Assembly (NCBI RefSeq): GCF_037176765.1
Contig: NC_090034.1
Location: 98,293,500-98,357,499, forward strand
DNA: 64,000 nucleotides
Source: Anolis sagrei
Lineage: Eukaryota; Chordata; Lepidosauria; Squamata; Anolidae
Direction: 5' to 3'
The notes under the pieces are model-generated. The model was not told where the DNA came from. It did no database searches and saw only the letters and a program-made list of their open reading frames with translations. This document shows positions 35,501 to 46,122 of the stretch, in pieces; the stretch's first letter is position 1, and each line of letters opens with the position of its first letter. Position numbers and translations under genes: made by a program.

Positions 35501-36836
35501 TTTATTATTATTATTATTATTATTAACTTTATTTGTACCCCGCTAGCATCTCCCGAAGGACTCGATGCGGCTTACAAAGGCCAAGGCCTCAATAAAGCAA
35601 CAATATAACAAATACACATAAACCATAAAGCAAATCAAAACGTTAAAGCAATAACTGTAAACAGTAAAAACAGTACACCACAACACAGTAAAACTAGGCC
35701 GGGCCAAGTTTCCCCCCAGTTACCACCCAGTTTTGAATCTCTCGTTCCTGCGCAAGGTGATTGAGAGGTCCCCTCTATCTTGTGGGGTTCCTCAGGGGGC
35801 CATTCTCTCCCCTCTGTTGTTTAACATCTATATGCGACCACTTGCTCAGCTGGTTCGAGGTTTTGGGCTTGAGTGTTACCAGTATGCTGATGACACTCAG
35901 CTTGTACTGAAGATGGAAGGCCGACCGGACTCTGTACCTGATTGTTTCCATCAGTGCCTCAAGGCCGTTACTGGATGGCTGCGTGCCAGCAGGTTGAGGG
36001 TGAATCCAGCAAAGACAGAAATCCTATGGCTGGGTATCCAGCTGCCTACCCTGGATGGCGAGGGGCTATGCCCGTCATCACTGGTAAAAAGTCTGGGAGT
36101 CCTTTTGGACCCTCTGCTGACGATGGAACCGCCTTCTTTCATCTGCGGCAGGCTAGACGGCTGGCCCCCTCCCTGTCCAGGGACGACCTAGGGCATGTAA
36201 GACATACCTGTTTCAACAGGCTTTTAATGTTTGATATTGCTGTTTTTAAATTGTTTTAAATTGCTTTTAAATTTTGTTAGATTTTAGCCATTCTTGTATG
36301 CCGCTCCGAGCCTCAGGGGAGTGGCGGCATATAAGTTCAAATAATAAATAAATAAATAAGTGGGTACAGATTAAAAAGTGCTGAGTATGACAGTGGGATA
36401 TAGGACATTTGGGTAAGTGCAGTGTGTGGACAATCTTAAATCTCTAATAAAGTGCTTCTGGGTTGTGTTGCTGGAGTTTCCTGTTCTGGGAAGGCACACT
36501 GGAATAGCCAAGTTTTCAAGCTCTTCTTAAAGACTTCCAATGTAGGGGCTTGTCTGATGTCCTTAGGGAGAGTGTTCCAGAGTCGGGGGGCCCTGTCCCT
36601 CGTCCCCACCAACCATGCTTGCGAAGCCAGTGGGACCGTGAGTAGAGCCTCTCCTGATGAACGAAGGTAGCGTGCGGGTTCGTAAACTGAGATGCGGTCA
36701 CGCAGGTAGGCAGGTCCCAAACCGTTTAGGGCTTTGTAGGTGAGCACCTGCACCTTGAATTGGGCCCGGAAAATGAACGGCAGCCAATGGAGCTCCTTGA
36801 ACAAGAGGGTTGACCTCTCTCTGAAAGGAGCACTGG
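35501..36836 (-). mobile_element. L2-like LINE, interrupted by a second L2-like LINE
   Basis: Minus-strand pieces: the 3' tail at 35501-35715 ('tttgtaccccgctagcatc', 'cgatgcggcttacaaagg') and a C-terminal ORF at 36436-36804, LHWLPFIFRAQFKVQVLTYK then ALNGLGPAYLRDRI and PRLWNTLPKDIRQAP, which is the conserved end of L2-type ORF2. The gap holds the plus-strand element at 35716-36359. Confidence 0.75.
35716..36359 (+). mobile_element. L2-like LINE reverse-transcriptase fragment
   Basis: The frame 35733-36191 encodes SPLSCGVPQGAILSPLLFNI, YQYADDTQLVLKM and WLRASRLRVNPAKTEILWLG: the RT palm motifs, including the catalytic YADD. It ends with a degraded 3' UTR and (TAAA)n. There is a frame or splice jump to the tail near 36190. 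It sits inside the minus-strand L2-like copy. Confidence 0.85.
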
Positions 36837-37278
36837 GTTATAAAGGCAGATAATCCACATTATCTCTTTAGAGCTGGAATATCTGAGTCTACACAGCCAT
36901 ATAATCCAGTTCAAAGCAGATCATCTGGATTTTATATAGCAGTGTAGATCCATCCTGCAGGCCCTTCTACACTGCAATATAATCCGGATTATCAAGGCAG
37001 ATAATCCACATTATCTTCTTTGAACTTGCTTATCTGAGTTTACACTGCCATATAATCCAGTTTAAAGCAGGTAATCTGGATTTTCTATGGCAGTGTAGAT
37101 CCTGCCAGGCAGACCATACATGCCTTTCTCTCACTTTCAAAAAAACCTAAAAGGTTTATTATGCAGAATCCTTTTTAAATAATTTATTTAGAGTTGTTTT
37201 TTACCGCACTCTTCAGCCACAACTTACAAAATGTTGACTTGCCCTCACACTTACAATCTACATAAGGTAAGGTTCACT

Positions 37279-37602
37279 GTGCTGTCGAAGGCCTTCATGG
37301 CTGGAATCACTGAGTTGCTGTGAGTTTTCCGGGCTTTCTGGCCCTCTTCCAGAAGCATTCTCTCCTGATGTTTTGTCCACATCTATGGCAGACATCCTTA
37401 GAGGTTGTGAGGTCTGTTTGGAAACTAGGCAAGTGAGAAATGTCCAGGATGGGAGAAATAACTCTTGTCTGTTTGAGGCAGATGTGAATGTTGCAAATGG
37501 CCACCTTGATTAGCATTGAATGGCCTAATTTCCAACAGACCTCACAACCTCTGAGGATGCCTGTCATAAATGTGGGTGAACCATCAGGAGATAATGCTTC
37601 AT
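37279..37602. mobile_element. Penelope-like (putative) inverted pair with spacer
   Basis: The left arm (about 37283-37421) reads 'gcattctctcctgatgttttg...ttagaggttgtgaggtctg'. The right arm (about 37530-37602) is its complement, 'ccaacagacctcacaacctc...ggagataatgcttc'. The spacer of about 105 bp matches the upstream part of the family ('aggtggccatttgc', 'gaatgttgcaaatgg'). Confidence 0.6.
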
Positions 37603-37639
37603 AAAGTTCATTGTCTGTATGCCTAATGGTGATAGTGCA

Positions 37640-37990
37640 GGCTGTCCTCATGTTACAAACGAGATAGATTATATAGATTTGTTCTTAAGGTGAATTTGTC
37701 TGTAAATCGGAACGAGTACATTTTTAAAGTGTAGCTCCAGCTAAATATATATATAGATATATTAGCTTTGAATAGCATAGGGAAGGGTTTACACCCCTGT
37801 GGGGTTTGTCTTGCTGTCTGTGCCCCTCTTCAAAAGATATTGCTTCTGTGAACATTGGATTTTGAAAAACTTGGCTTGTTGCAGAAACAAGGGTTGGAGA
37901 TAAAGCTTCAGTGGAAACCCCTTTTCCCCATGGTAATAACTCTTTCAGGAGTGAATTTCCCTTCTGAAGAATAGATTTCTCTCACTTCCT
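37640..37990 (+). repeat. Unclassified dispersed repeat 'tagcatagggaaggg', uninterrupted copy
   Basis: From 'catgttacaaacgagatag' through 'gaatagcatagggaagggt', 'ctgtctgtgcccctcttc', 'cttggcttgttgcagaaac', 'cagtggaaaccccttttcc' to 'ctctcacttcctgttatctc'. The same order is found at 51660-52650, inverted at 42570-42790, and partly inside the 58.3-59.6 kb tandem array. Ends of the 51.66 kb copy ('cacccaagttac', 'gtaacttggggactc') suggest short terminal inverted repeats, hence a MITE. Confidence 0.6.
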
Positions 37991-37998
37991 GTTATCTC

Positions 37999-38149
37999 AG
38001 GGCCCTTCCACACAGCCCTATATACCAGAATATCAAGGCAGAAAATCCCACATTATCTGAGTGTGGACTTAGATGACCCAGTTCAAAGCAGATATTGTGG
38101 GATCTTCTACTTTGATATCCTGGGATATAGGGCTGTGTGGAAGGGCCCT
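37999..38149. mobile_element. Palindromic MITE
   Basis: Ends AGGGCCCTTCCACACAGCCC and its exact complement enclose 'ccagttcaaagcagatattg'. It is 151 bp with inverted repeats of about 25 bp. Same family as the 35.3-37.1 kb copies. Confidence 0.8.
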
Positions 38150-39405
38150 CAGAGCTGGAAATGACACAAAGACTTGAAGAGTCAGAAATGACTTGATGAG
38201 TTAGATGTGACTTGAGGACATACCACAAAAACACCAAAATTGTATGTGGCCCTTCTGCCCTTTTGTGTTACTCCCTTCCTGCTTTCTCTCCCTCACATTT
38301 ATATATTTTTCATCACCTCCAACTACTTTCACGTCCACAACAATAGCATACTGTTTGTAAGCTGCTGTCCTATGTCTGATCCATCCCGAGGCTCAAGTTT
38401 TTATTTTAGAGGACAATTGGCACCTTTTATTTACCTAAATACCCTGAAGGCATCACATCCTATTTGACCTTGGAAGTCAAGCAAAGTCAGGGCAGGTTAG
38501 TACCAGGAAAGGAGAGTGCCCTGGAATACCAAGTGCTGTAGCCTATAATCAGAAAAGGGGCTTGGCATGCATTGACAGGCAACTTGAAGGCACACTTGAG
38601 TAAATTCATTTAACCAAGTACATACATTTGCACAGAAATACAACATAACCTTCAGTCAGCTGCCAAACAGGTACTACCTTTTCAGAAAACTGAGCAGAAA
38701 GCAAGTCTGGGATACTTTATTTACTTCACTGACCATAATTTTCAAAAAGAGAGGGGATGATGGCAGACGTATCCCCTCATATGTGGAACATGTGGAAGGT
38801 AGGCAAAAAAGATCTACATAGCCTCCAGGTGTCATTGCTTTATCTCCATCGACTCTAAACAGTATATTCAGTGGGGAGAGATTATGTGGATTGTGACACA
38901 ACAACATCTGGACATCTGGATGACTGCACTTTCTCCATCTTTACTTAATATTGTTTCACCACGTGAAGAATTTGGTTGATATGGTTGCTTTGATGGACTG
39001 GATGGGTTGTTGGATGCTTATTGGTCAATTAAAGTTCATCACAAGTTAAATTACCTGTAAATACAGAATTTCCTGGGGAAACTAATATTAGTTCATGTGA
39101 TTTCATAAAAATAAAATAATTTCTTGCAGGATCAGACCAAGGTCCAACTATGTCCAGTTGTAGCCAGTTAGATATCTTTGGAAGAGCATCATAACAATAG
39201 TTTTTTGCTTATTACTGATATTTAGAGGTATATTCCTGTGTACAAGTTGATCGCAGCTATATAAATTTGTTGATCCTTATCTCTTGAGGTTATGCCCTGT
39301 ATGAAAGTTGTACTTCTAGCAGTCCTAAGTCTGCTGTTCCTAACTCTTGTTGAGTGACCCCAGGCTCTTAGTACTGACAGAGAGAGTATCCCTGCTTCAT
39401 CTCTC
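38150..39405. other. BMP16 downstream region and 3' UTR
   Basis: 3' flank of BMP16. No other gene seen. A worn ACA-type SINE tail may lie near 38440-38610. Confidence 0.45.
38716..38721 (-). terminator. Candidate BMP16 polyadenylation signal
   Basis: TTTATT on the plus strand is AATAAA on the minus strand, about 690 bases beyond the BMP16 stop codon. It is the first canonical signal I find below the stop, but it is not proven to be used. Confidence 0.35.
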
Positions 39406-40298
39406 TTACCGGCACCCACAGCCCTCCACCACCATATCCTGATAGGTCTTAAGGACCACCATGTCATGTTGATCCAGATAGAGCATAGCTATGGGACTGA
39501 GGTCTGTAGGAACACAAGATGGCTTAGGTACTTTGGAGTTCACAGAATTCAACATTGTCTGCACCACAGCATGACTGGAGGAATTCATGTGGTCGGCCAG
39601 TGGGAACTTGCACTCCCCAGAGCAGTAGAATGCGTGGTAGCCACTGGGAGCAACTATCCAATCGTTCCAACCAACTTCTTTGAAATCTACAAAGAGGCGG
39701 TGCCTTCTGCACTTGGTACTGGTTTTGGTCTTTGCCTTTAGGCTCTTGATTTTGTTCTTGGAGACTGTACCTTTTGTAGGTTTTCTGCCTCCTTTCTGGG
39801 TTAGTGCATTTGACAGACTTTTGCTGTGTCTTTTTCCACGTGTCAGGGGTTGCCCTCTTTGGTCATGGCTATAAGTGACGAGTAAAGGCCTCTCCAGAGC
39901 CCATTGAGCTGCCTCCTCTCCAAGAGACCGTCTTGCACGAAGGAGTGCGTGGTGCTCTTGAAGGTTATAGCTTTTGTTTGGGTGCTCCACCTCAACAAGA
40001 AACCCAAGATGAAGCTTCTGGTCCTTGGTCATCTTATAGGCAGGAGTCACATCAAAGCTCTCCCACTTGGGCTGGTTTGGAGCCAAAAATTTGCGGGCCA
40101 GAAGTCTGCTCTTGTTTCTGGAAATGGGTGGGGAATCCATTGTGTGGTAGACGTTGATGTGAAAACCCATGCTTTCCCTGTCTTTGTGGTAGAGGCGCAA
40201 CTCAAGGGCGGTCAGCTCCTCCTCTGCAGGAAGCAAGGTGAGGTTGAACAAGAAGTAAAATGCATTTCCCACAAGTTCAGGAAAGTAATCCGGATCCT
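39406..40298 (-). CDS. BMP16: BMP16 second coding exon: prodomain end and TGF-beta ligand domain
   Basis: The exon starts after TTCTAG at 40299-40300 and ends with TAA at 39406-39408. Joined to 42120-42447 it gives a 406-residue precursor. Visible parts are prodomain ([20 protein letters not shown]), basic sites RARR (230-233) and RGKR (263-266, the likely furin cleavage), a Lys-rich N-terminal arm (267-305), and the cystine-knot domain from C306: [10 protein letters not shown] wrist motif, CSGEC, and the C-terminal [17 protein letters not shown]. Cysteines are at 306, 335, 339, 371, 403 and 405. Position 370, where BMP2/4 have the first Cys of 'CC', is Ser. N-X-S/T sites at 128, 171, 217 and 348. 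The ligand would bind BMP receptors outside the cell. It is closest to BMP2/4 but too diverged to be either, so BMP16 is the best call. Confidence 0.9.
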
Positions 40299-42119
40299 CT
40301 AGAAGTGGAACAGAATAAAGATTAATGAGGAATTTGAGACTGAGCTTCAAATTTGCAGAACTATGTAGCTGTATCCAACCAAGAACCCCTCTATTCATGT
40401 TTCCCATAACAACTGGCCAGATGTCTGAGAGGCTCCCAAACATCCCATGAAAACAATGGCCTTTTGGAAAGCAATGGAGCCCAAGAGGTATATATTGCCC
40501 TGAAATGGAAATGTAACTTGGACATTCAAGGTTGGATCCAGTCTTAGTTGTACCTGGGACTTGTGATAGTCATGATTAATTTTAAGCCCTTATAGTTTCA
40601 ATAGGTCTGCTCTTCTATCCAAGTATTAAAAGACCTGGCCCTGCATTATTTATGTCATGGGGTGGAACTGAGTAGTAGCAGTAGGCATCAGTGAACATAC
40701 TGGAAGTACAACTAAGTTTCATTCCAAGCCCCATCCTTCATCGCTTTGTCCATTTGAATTAGTTATGAAGACAGGTAGGTTTGCAGAAATTCTGCACTAA
40801 TCCATAAATTATTTGTTTATTTAACTAGTTTGGAGCTCTGAAAAGCGAATTGCACTTGTGATTTCATTCTTAGATTTGATGTAAAAAAAAAAAAAACCTT
40901 ACCTATGCTATGCTATCTTTTTCTGAAATGGCTCTATGGCTGACACAGTGTAAAGTCAATTAGCTTACCTTTCCCCTGTATTATGCCATCCAGATGCTTT
41001 GTACCTAAATGTATCCTCAATGAGGTATCAGGAATCTTTGGAACTGATCCAGAACATTTGGAGGGTCCCAGGTTCAAATGACCAGTCTAAGCTATGACAC
41101 AATTACCCTCCGTATTCTGTAGGTGGCACTGCAGCCAAGGCAAATGCAAGAATGAGCATCTCTCATTGAATACGATTCAGGAACACAATCGCCAGGAAGC
41201 GTCCTAAAAGGTTTTTTTTAACTTTGGGGAGTTTTGCTTTCTTTCCTTTTGAAATGAAGTGTGCTTAATCTTTGGAGATGGATAGGTCTATATAACAACA
41301 GGCAAAACTGCTGGGTGGCAGACGTTTATTCACACTGTAGTAAGAGCAACTTCATACTCCTTGGCATGACTCCATTCTATGGAATCCTGGGTTTTGTAGT
41401 CCATAAGACACTTACAATTCTATGCCAAAGGATTCGGGTCCAGGAGAGTGCAGCAGAGGATTATAGAGCTTTTACCAAACTATAAGTCCCAGGTTAACAT
41501 AAAGGTAACGGTTGTCCCCTGACATTAAGTCCAGTCATGTCCGACTCTGGGGGGTGGTGCTCATCTCCATTTCTAAGCTGAAGAGCCGGCGTTATCCATA
41601 GACACCTCCAAGGTCATATGGCCGGCATGACTGCATGGAGCGCTGTTAACCTCCCGCTGGAGCGGTACCTATTGATCTACTCACATTTGCATGTTTTCGA
41701 ACTGCTAGGTTGGCAGAACTGTTAGGTTAACATTAGGTAATGGAATCCTATAGCTATAATTGGGTTCTGCATATATAACTGACCATCTGGCATAGTGTTG
41801 TACCCTTGGTTTGTCCTATTGAGCACTCTGCCTTTGAAGCCTTTGTATCACCTGATCCTTTCAACTGGAGATCCTGGACATTATTCCTTGGGTTTCCTGC
41901 CTGTGTTCTTTCCATGGCGCTATCGTTCCTCTTCCTTAAGCAATGCAATCAGTGTGAGCTCTACTTGATTTTTGACTTTTCCTTTGTGCCTCTACTCATG
42001 TTCAAGTCCCCTTTCCCCTTTGTTAACCCATCCATCCCCTCTCAATTCTGCTACCCTTATACAACAGACCCAGACTTTCTGCAGAAGAGTGAGCAAAGTA
42101 TTCAAAAGGGTGGCCTCAC
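40299..42119 (-). other. BMP16 intron
   Basis: This 1.8 kb intron lies at the position conserved in BMP2 and BMP4 (after the HH residues of the ANTVRTFHH motif). It has a poly-A run at about 40882-40895 and a Sauria-type SINE at 41505-41735 on the minus strand. Confidence 0.85.
41505..41735 (-). mobile_element. tRNA-derived SINE, Sauria type, truncated
   Basis: 'aaaggtaacggttgtcccctg' to 'gaactgctaggttggcagaac'. It stops before the tRNA head, so it is 5'-truncated. It lies in the BMP16 intron. Confidence 0.7.
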
Positions 42120-42447
42120 CAACATGATGAAACGTGCGCACAGTGTTGGCTCTTCCTGCCTGTTCCTCCAAGAAAGATAGATCCGTTCCCTGAAAGGAGG
42201 GAGGAGCCCTTCCTAAGGCAAATTGGTACAAATCCAGCAGGTACTGGGGGACCACGTGGCCTGGTTTTGGTTCTGGCCGCCTTTGTAAGCCTAGGCGCCT
42301 TAACAGAATAGTATGGAGGGCCTGGATTGGCAGTTCCTTGGGGTCATGCTTGTTGGTTCCAGGTGATGCTCCCTGGGGGGCTTCAGATCCCCAGAAGCCA
42401 AGTGATACAAAAAGCATCGACAGAATAGTCAAGTTACCAGACACCAT
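42120..42447 (-). CDS. BMP16: BMP16 first coding exon: signal peptide and prodomain start
   Basis: ATG at 42445-42447. 109 codons plus one base lie before the donor (GTTG|GTGAGG), which fits the AG at the start of the second exon (G-AG = Glu110). Residues 1 to about 23 (MVSGNLTILSMLFVSLGFWG) form a signal peptide. The prodomain has LLRRLGLQRRPEP, VPQYLLDLYQ and ANTVRTFHH, matching the BMP2/4 arrangement. A good acceptor (TTTTTCTCTACCCCAG at about 42455-42470) sits only 7 bases upstream of the ATG, so an additional noncoding exon further right is expected, as in BMP2 and BMP4. Confidence 0.88.
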
Positions 42448-42569
42448 TGTGGAACTGGGGTAGAGAAAAAGAAAAGGGAAAGTATAGTTAGTTAATGTGG
42501 CATGTGGTTAGATGCTCTGCTCTCTTGCCCAGCCACCCACAAACCAACCATACAAAACCCAATATATAT

Positions 42570-42790
42570 TACTGTACAGGCAGTTCCTGAATTGCAAACA
42601 AAGAATGGAGGTGAAACAACAGGAATTTCCCCTCAGGAAATTCACTCCTGAAAGAGTTATCATGGGGGAAAGGTCTCCACTTGTTTCTACAACAAGCCAA
42701 TTTTTTCAAAATTCAATGACCACAGGGACAGAAAGTGGAGTGAAATCTTCTGAACTGGGGCAGAGACAGCAAACAAACACCACAGGAGTT
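42570..42790 (-). repeat. Unclassified dispersed repeat (as 37640-37990), inverted copy
   Basis: 'aggcagttcctgaattgcaaac', 'gagttatcatgggggaaagg', 'aacaagccaattttttcaaa' and 'ggggcagagacagcaaac' are complements of the 37.6 kb copy. It sits just upstream of the BMP16 start-codon exon. Confidence 0.6.
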
Positions 42791-42834
42791 TAATGACAGC
42801 CCTGGCCCAATTTATCTGTCCGAACACATCTCCC

Positions 42835-43297
42835 CCCCCCCCCCCCTATGAACTGCCGCGAAAATTAAGATCTTCTGCGGAGGCCCTGCTCTTGGTCCTA
42901 CCACCATCACAGGTGCGTTTGGCGGGGACGAGAGACAGGGCCTTCTCAGTAATTGCCCCTCAGCTATGGAACTCCCTTCCTAATGAGATCAGGTCAGCCC
43001 CCTCCCTCTTGTCCTTTAGAAGGATGATAAAAACGTGGCTGTGGGACTGAGTCTTTGGGACTGTGCAATGAGGCAGTGATAGGAACCCTTAGTATGCCAA
43101 CCAAATTCGATATGGTTGTTGAGACAGTTTTAACTAGTGGATTTTAACGTCGAGATATATGATTTTAATGCTTTTGTATGTGTATGGTATAATATGTTTC
43201 GGCATTGAATGTTTGCCATTTATATGTTGTGCTCCACCCTGACTCCCCTTCGGAGTGAGAAGGGCAGAATATAAATTCTTTAAATAAATAAATAAAT
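42835..43297 (+). mobile_element. L2-like LINE 3' end
   Basis: The frame encodes ELPRKLRSSAEALLLVLPPS, GTRDRAFSVIAPQLWNSLPN and RRMIKTWLWD, the ORF2 C-terminus, followed by a UTR ('gcattgaatgtttgccat', 'actccccttcggagtgag') and (AAAT)n. Relatives at 53780-53955 and 55526-55950 share this UTR subfamily. Confidence 0.75.
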
Positions 43298-43310
43298 GAT
43301 TCCCTATGCC

Positions 43311-43640
43311 AGGGGTCCTCAAACTATGGCCCAGGGGCTGGATACGGCCCTCCAAGGTCATTTACCCGGCCCTCACTCAGGGTCAACCTAAGTCTGAAAC
43401 GACGTGAAAGTATACACAACAACAACTATCTCATCAGCCAAAAGCAGACCCACACTTCCCACTAAAATACTAATAAGTTTATATTTGTTAAAATTGTTCT
43501 TCATTTTAATTATTGTATTATTTTTAAGTGTTTTTGCACTACAAATAAAATATGTGCAGTGTGCATAGGAATTCATTCATGTTTTGTTTTGCTTTTTCAT
43601 ATTATAATCCGGCCTTCCATTTGTTTGAGGGACTGTGACG
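43311..43640. mobile_element. hAT-type MITE, right end lost
   Basis: CAGGGGTCCTCAAACTATGG at the left, then 'ggccctccaaggtcatttacc' and 'ttattgtattatttttaag'. This is the inverse orientation of the interior of 11635-12011. The right terminus is not recognisable; a (GT)n run follows at 43664-43679. Confidence 0.65.
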
Positions 43641-43679
43641 CCTGCCATATGCTATGAAAAGCTGTGTGTGTGTGTGTGT

Positions 43680-45740
43680 ATTCCTACTTACATACCTATT
43701 CCAACTTACATAGAAAATAAACTTAGGAACCTATCTTGTTCATAACTTGGGGACTAACTGTACTAATACACCTATTACTATTGAGAAGTCAGTGTGCTTT
43801 TAAAAAAAATCACACAGCAGAAAAATAGCATCCCCTATTGATGGTCCCAAGACATGGCCCTTACACTGAATGTTTCATTCAGTGCTGTTCCTTGCACCAA
43901 TTTGCCCTTGCATTTCACCTTAGCTTGAGTGCCTTTTAAAAATATCTTCCAGACACCATTAAAGATCCAGCAGGAAGAACTTTGCTGGCAGAAGTTATAA
44001 CTGAACCTTTCATTAGCCTCCAGATTCACTACTAAAAGACAGAGGTAAAACCCCAGGGATGTCCAAATACATTTCCTCCATCAGAATACTGTTTTGGCTT
44101 TGCAAAATGATTTCATTGCTGAAAATAGGTTGTAGCAAGTTAGGCATCCCATCTTTTAAGTAGAGTGTTACCTTAGCGATTTGAGCATTTTCCCCTCGTT
44201 TTGAGCTGGATTGCTCTCCCCGAGGGGACCTTTGTGCCTGGTATAAAAGGTGTCATAGCCTCTTTTGACACTCTGGCATCCTTTTCTGCTCTTGATCATT
44301 GTTCATATGTGAAGATTTCTCACCCAACCTCTTCCCAAGGCTTGAGGAAATCATCTCCTGTGTTATTCACCCTCCCAAGAGGACATTTTGCAGGTGGACA
44401 AATGGAGCCACAGAGGGCTTGCCAAATACTATGCACAAACATGTTGTATTCTTGGATTTTTAAGGAAAGCAAGCAGATTGAGTGGGGATTGTTCCCAATC
44501 ACATCTGTTATGTAGTAATTAGTGTATTGACGAATTTAGTACCAAAACAGACAAGGGTTCTTTCTTTCTCCTACCCTGTACTGCATTGGATAATACAAAA
44601 TGTTGGATATGCGAAGGTTGGATAAGTGAGACATACACACACACAGAGATTTCTTTTCTTTGACATGGCATTGTGGACTGAACTGGGCAGGGCTTCTTTT
44701 GTAAGTGGAGCTCCATAAGAGGGAACACCTCAGTGCTGGAGTGTTTGAACCACCCCCATTCTCCACGCTCCACACCTTCTACAAAGTATAAGTTTTCCCC
44801 AGGCAGTTAGTAATTACTACTATTACATATGTCTAAATACACAAGGTAGGCATGGTAGATGAAAAGGGTACCACCCAGTGCCCCTTAAATCTCAGGAAAC
44901 CACCTTGCGCAAGCAAAGCATTGTGGTTCTCTGTGTGAGTGTTCTGTATTTCCCCTGCTTCCTCTCAGAAGTACTTACTTGCAAGAGTAGAGGTTGTTGG
45001 CGAGAATCCATGTTTTTCTCCTCTTTGCAGATCCAGTGACCTCTCCTTCCGCTTCTATCCTTCAAGCCTCTCCCAACCAGGCTGGCTGTTTGGGGTCATC
45101 CATGCCAAGCAAGAGCCCTCACTGCCTTATGGGCATACCCAGTCCTTCTTGGCAGCCTCCGTCCCCTTTCCTTCCTCACTCAGCAAATGAGAGAGGCCGT
45201 CTCCCAGCTCTTCGCCAGAGTGTCGGGCTCAGCCCGCCCTGCCTGTGGAGGTGCCGTTCTTACGGCATTCAGGATGTGATGTCAACCAGGCGAGGGGCCT
45301 GAGCCAGAACAAACAAGTTGTTGTGAGTTTGTTGCCTCTTCACTTGCCAAAGCAGCACAGTGGCCCTTTTGGACTTGGCTACATCCTTGGGTCCTACAAG
45401 GAAAGTAAGAGGACTGGGTCCCCAGATGGGGAATGGGAGCCATTATCAACTTCGCTCCATTACATATCAGACATTTGTTGTGTCCATGTTGCACTAGGGC
45501 TAAGTGTATAAGGTGGTTCCCAGTCATTAGGTACAAGGTCTTTACCCTATCCAGCCTTGGCTCCTGTGTGCAGTATCTAGATCTGAATCTGTTGTGCCCC
45601 TCACCAAGCTTCACATATATATGTTGATCCCTCCCAAATCAGAATTTTCCCCCACCAAACAGCAAAAGAAATGTATTCAAAAAGGGGTGTAGTTATTGGT
45701 GGGGGGGGGACCATAGAGTCTCCCCCCACGCAATGTAGGT
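43680..45740. other. Intergenic, upstream of BMP16
   Basis: 43685-43760 ('acttacatagaaaataaac', 'cataacttggggactaac') resembles an end of the unclassified 37.6 kb repeat. TATAAAAG near 44241 on the plus strand lacks supporting exon structure. 45180-45300 is somewhat GC-richer and could hold an undetected 5' exon of BMP16. Confidence 0.35.
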
Positions 45741-46077
45741 ATTGCATCTTAAACCCAGGGGACCTTTTCATCGGCCACCCAACGACTGTGGAATGACCTG
45801 CCGGAAGAGCTCCAACAACTAAACAAAGTGTCGGAATGTAAAATGCAATTGAAGAGCCATCTCTTCCAGCAGGCCTACCCACTCAACTTCCAATAATGAG
45901 TTTGATTTACATTCTGTTGCCACTAGATGTCAATTCTGTAGCTGTGTTTAGTATAAGGTTTCATGAGTGTGTGTGTGTTTATGTATGTAATTTAGTAATT
46001 TGTTGTATTTTTGTGTTTACTTGTTTTTGAACTTCTTGTACCCTGCCTTGAGCCATCAGGAGAGGCAGATAATGAAA

Positions 46078-46122
<45 letters not shown>

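Larger units (their letters stand above)
35330..37105. repeat. Cluster of 'ATAATCCACATTAT' MITEs split by LINE pieces
   Basis: The phrases 'gccatataatccagttcaaag', 'gcagataatgtggatttta' and 'ggcagtgtagatcc' recur at 35340-35500, 36838-36960 and 36961-37105. The unit at 35481 stops after 'cactgcgatataat' and appears to resume at 36837 with 'aaggcagataatccac', so 35501-36836 is an insertion. A cleaner relative with ends AGGGCCCTTCCACACAG is at 37999-38149. Confidence 0.6.

Noticed and set aside
35733-36191. 152-residue frame with reverse-transcriptase motif
   Set aside because: As a host gene it is rejected: it is an L2-like LINE fragment with a poly-TAAA tail.
44238-44246. TATAAAAGG on the plus strand, possible core promoter
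   Set aside because: No exon, coding sequence or other promoter motif follows in a supporting arrangement.
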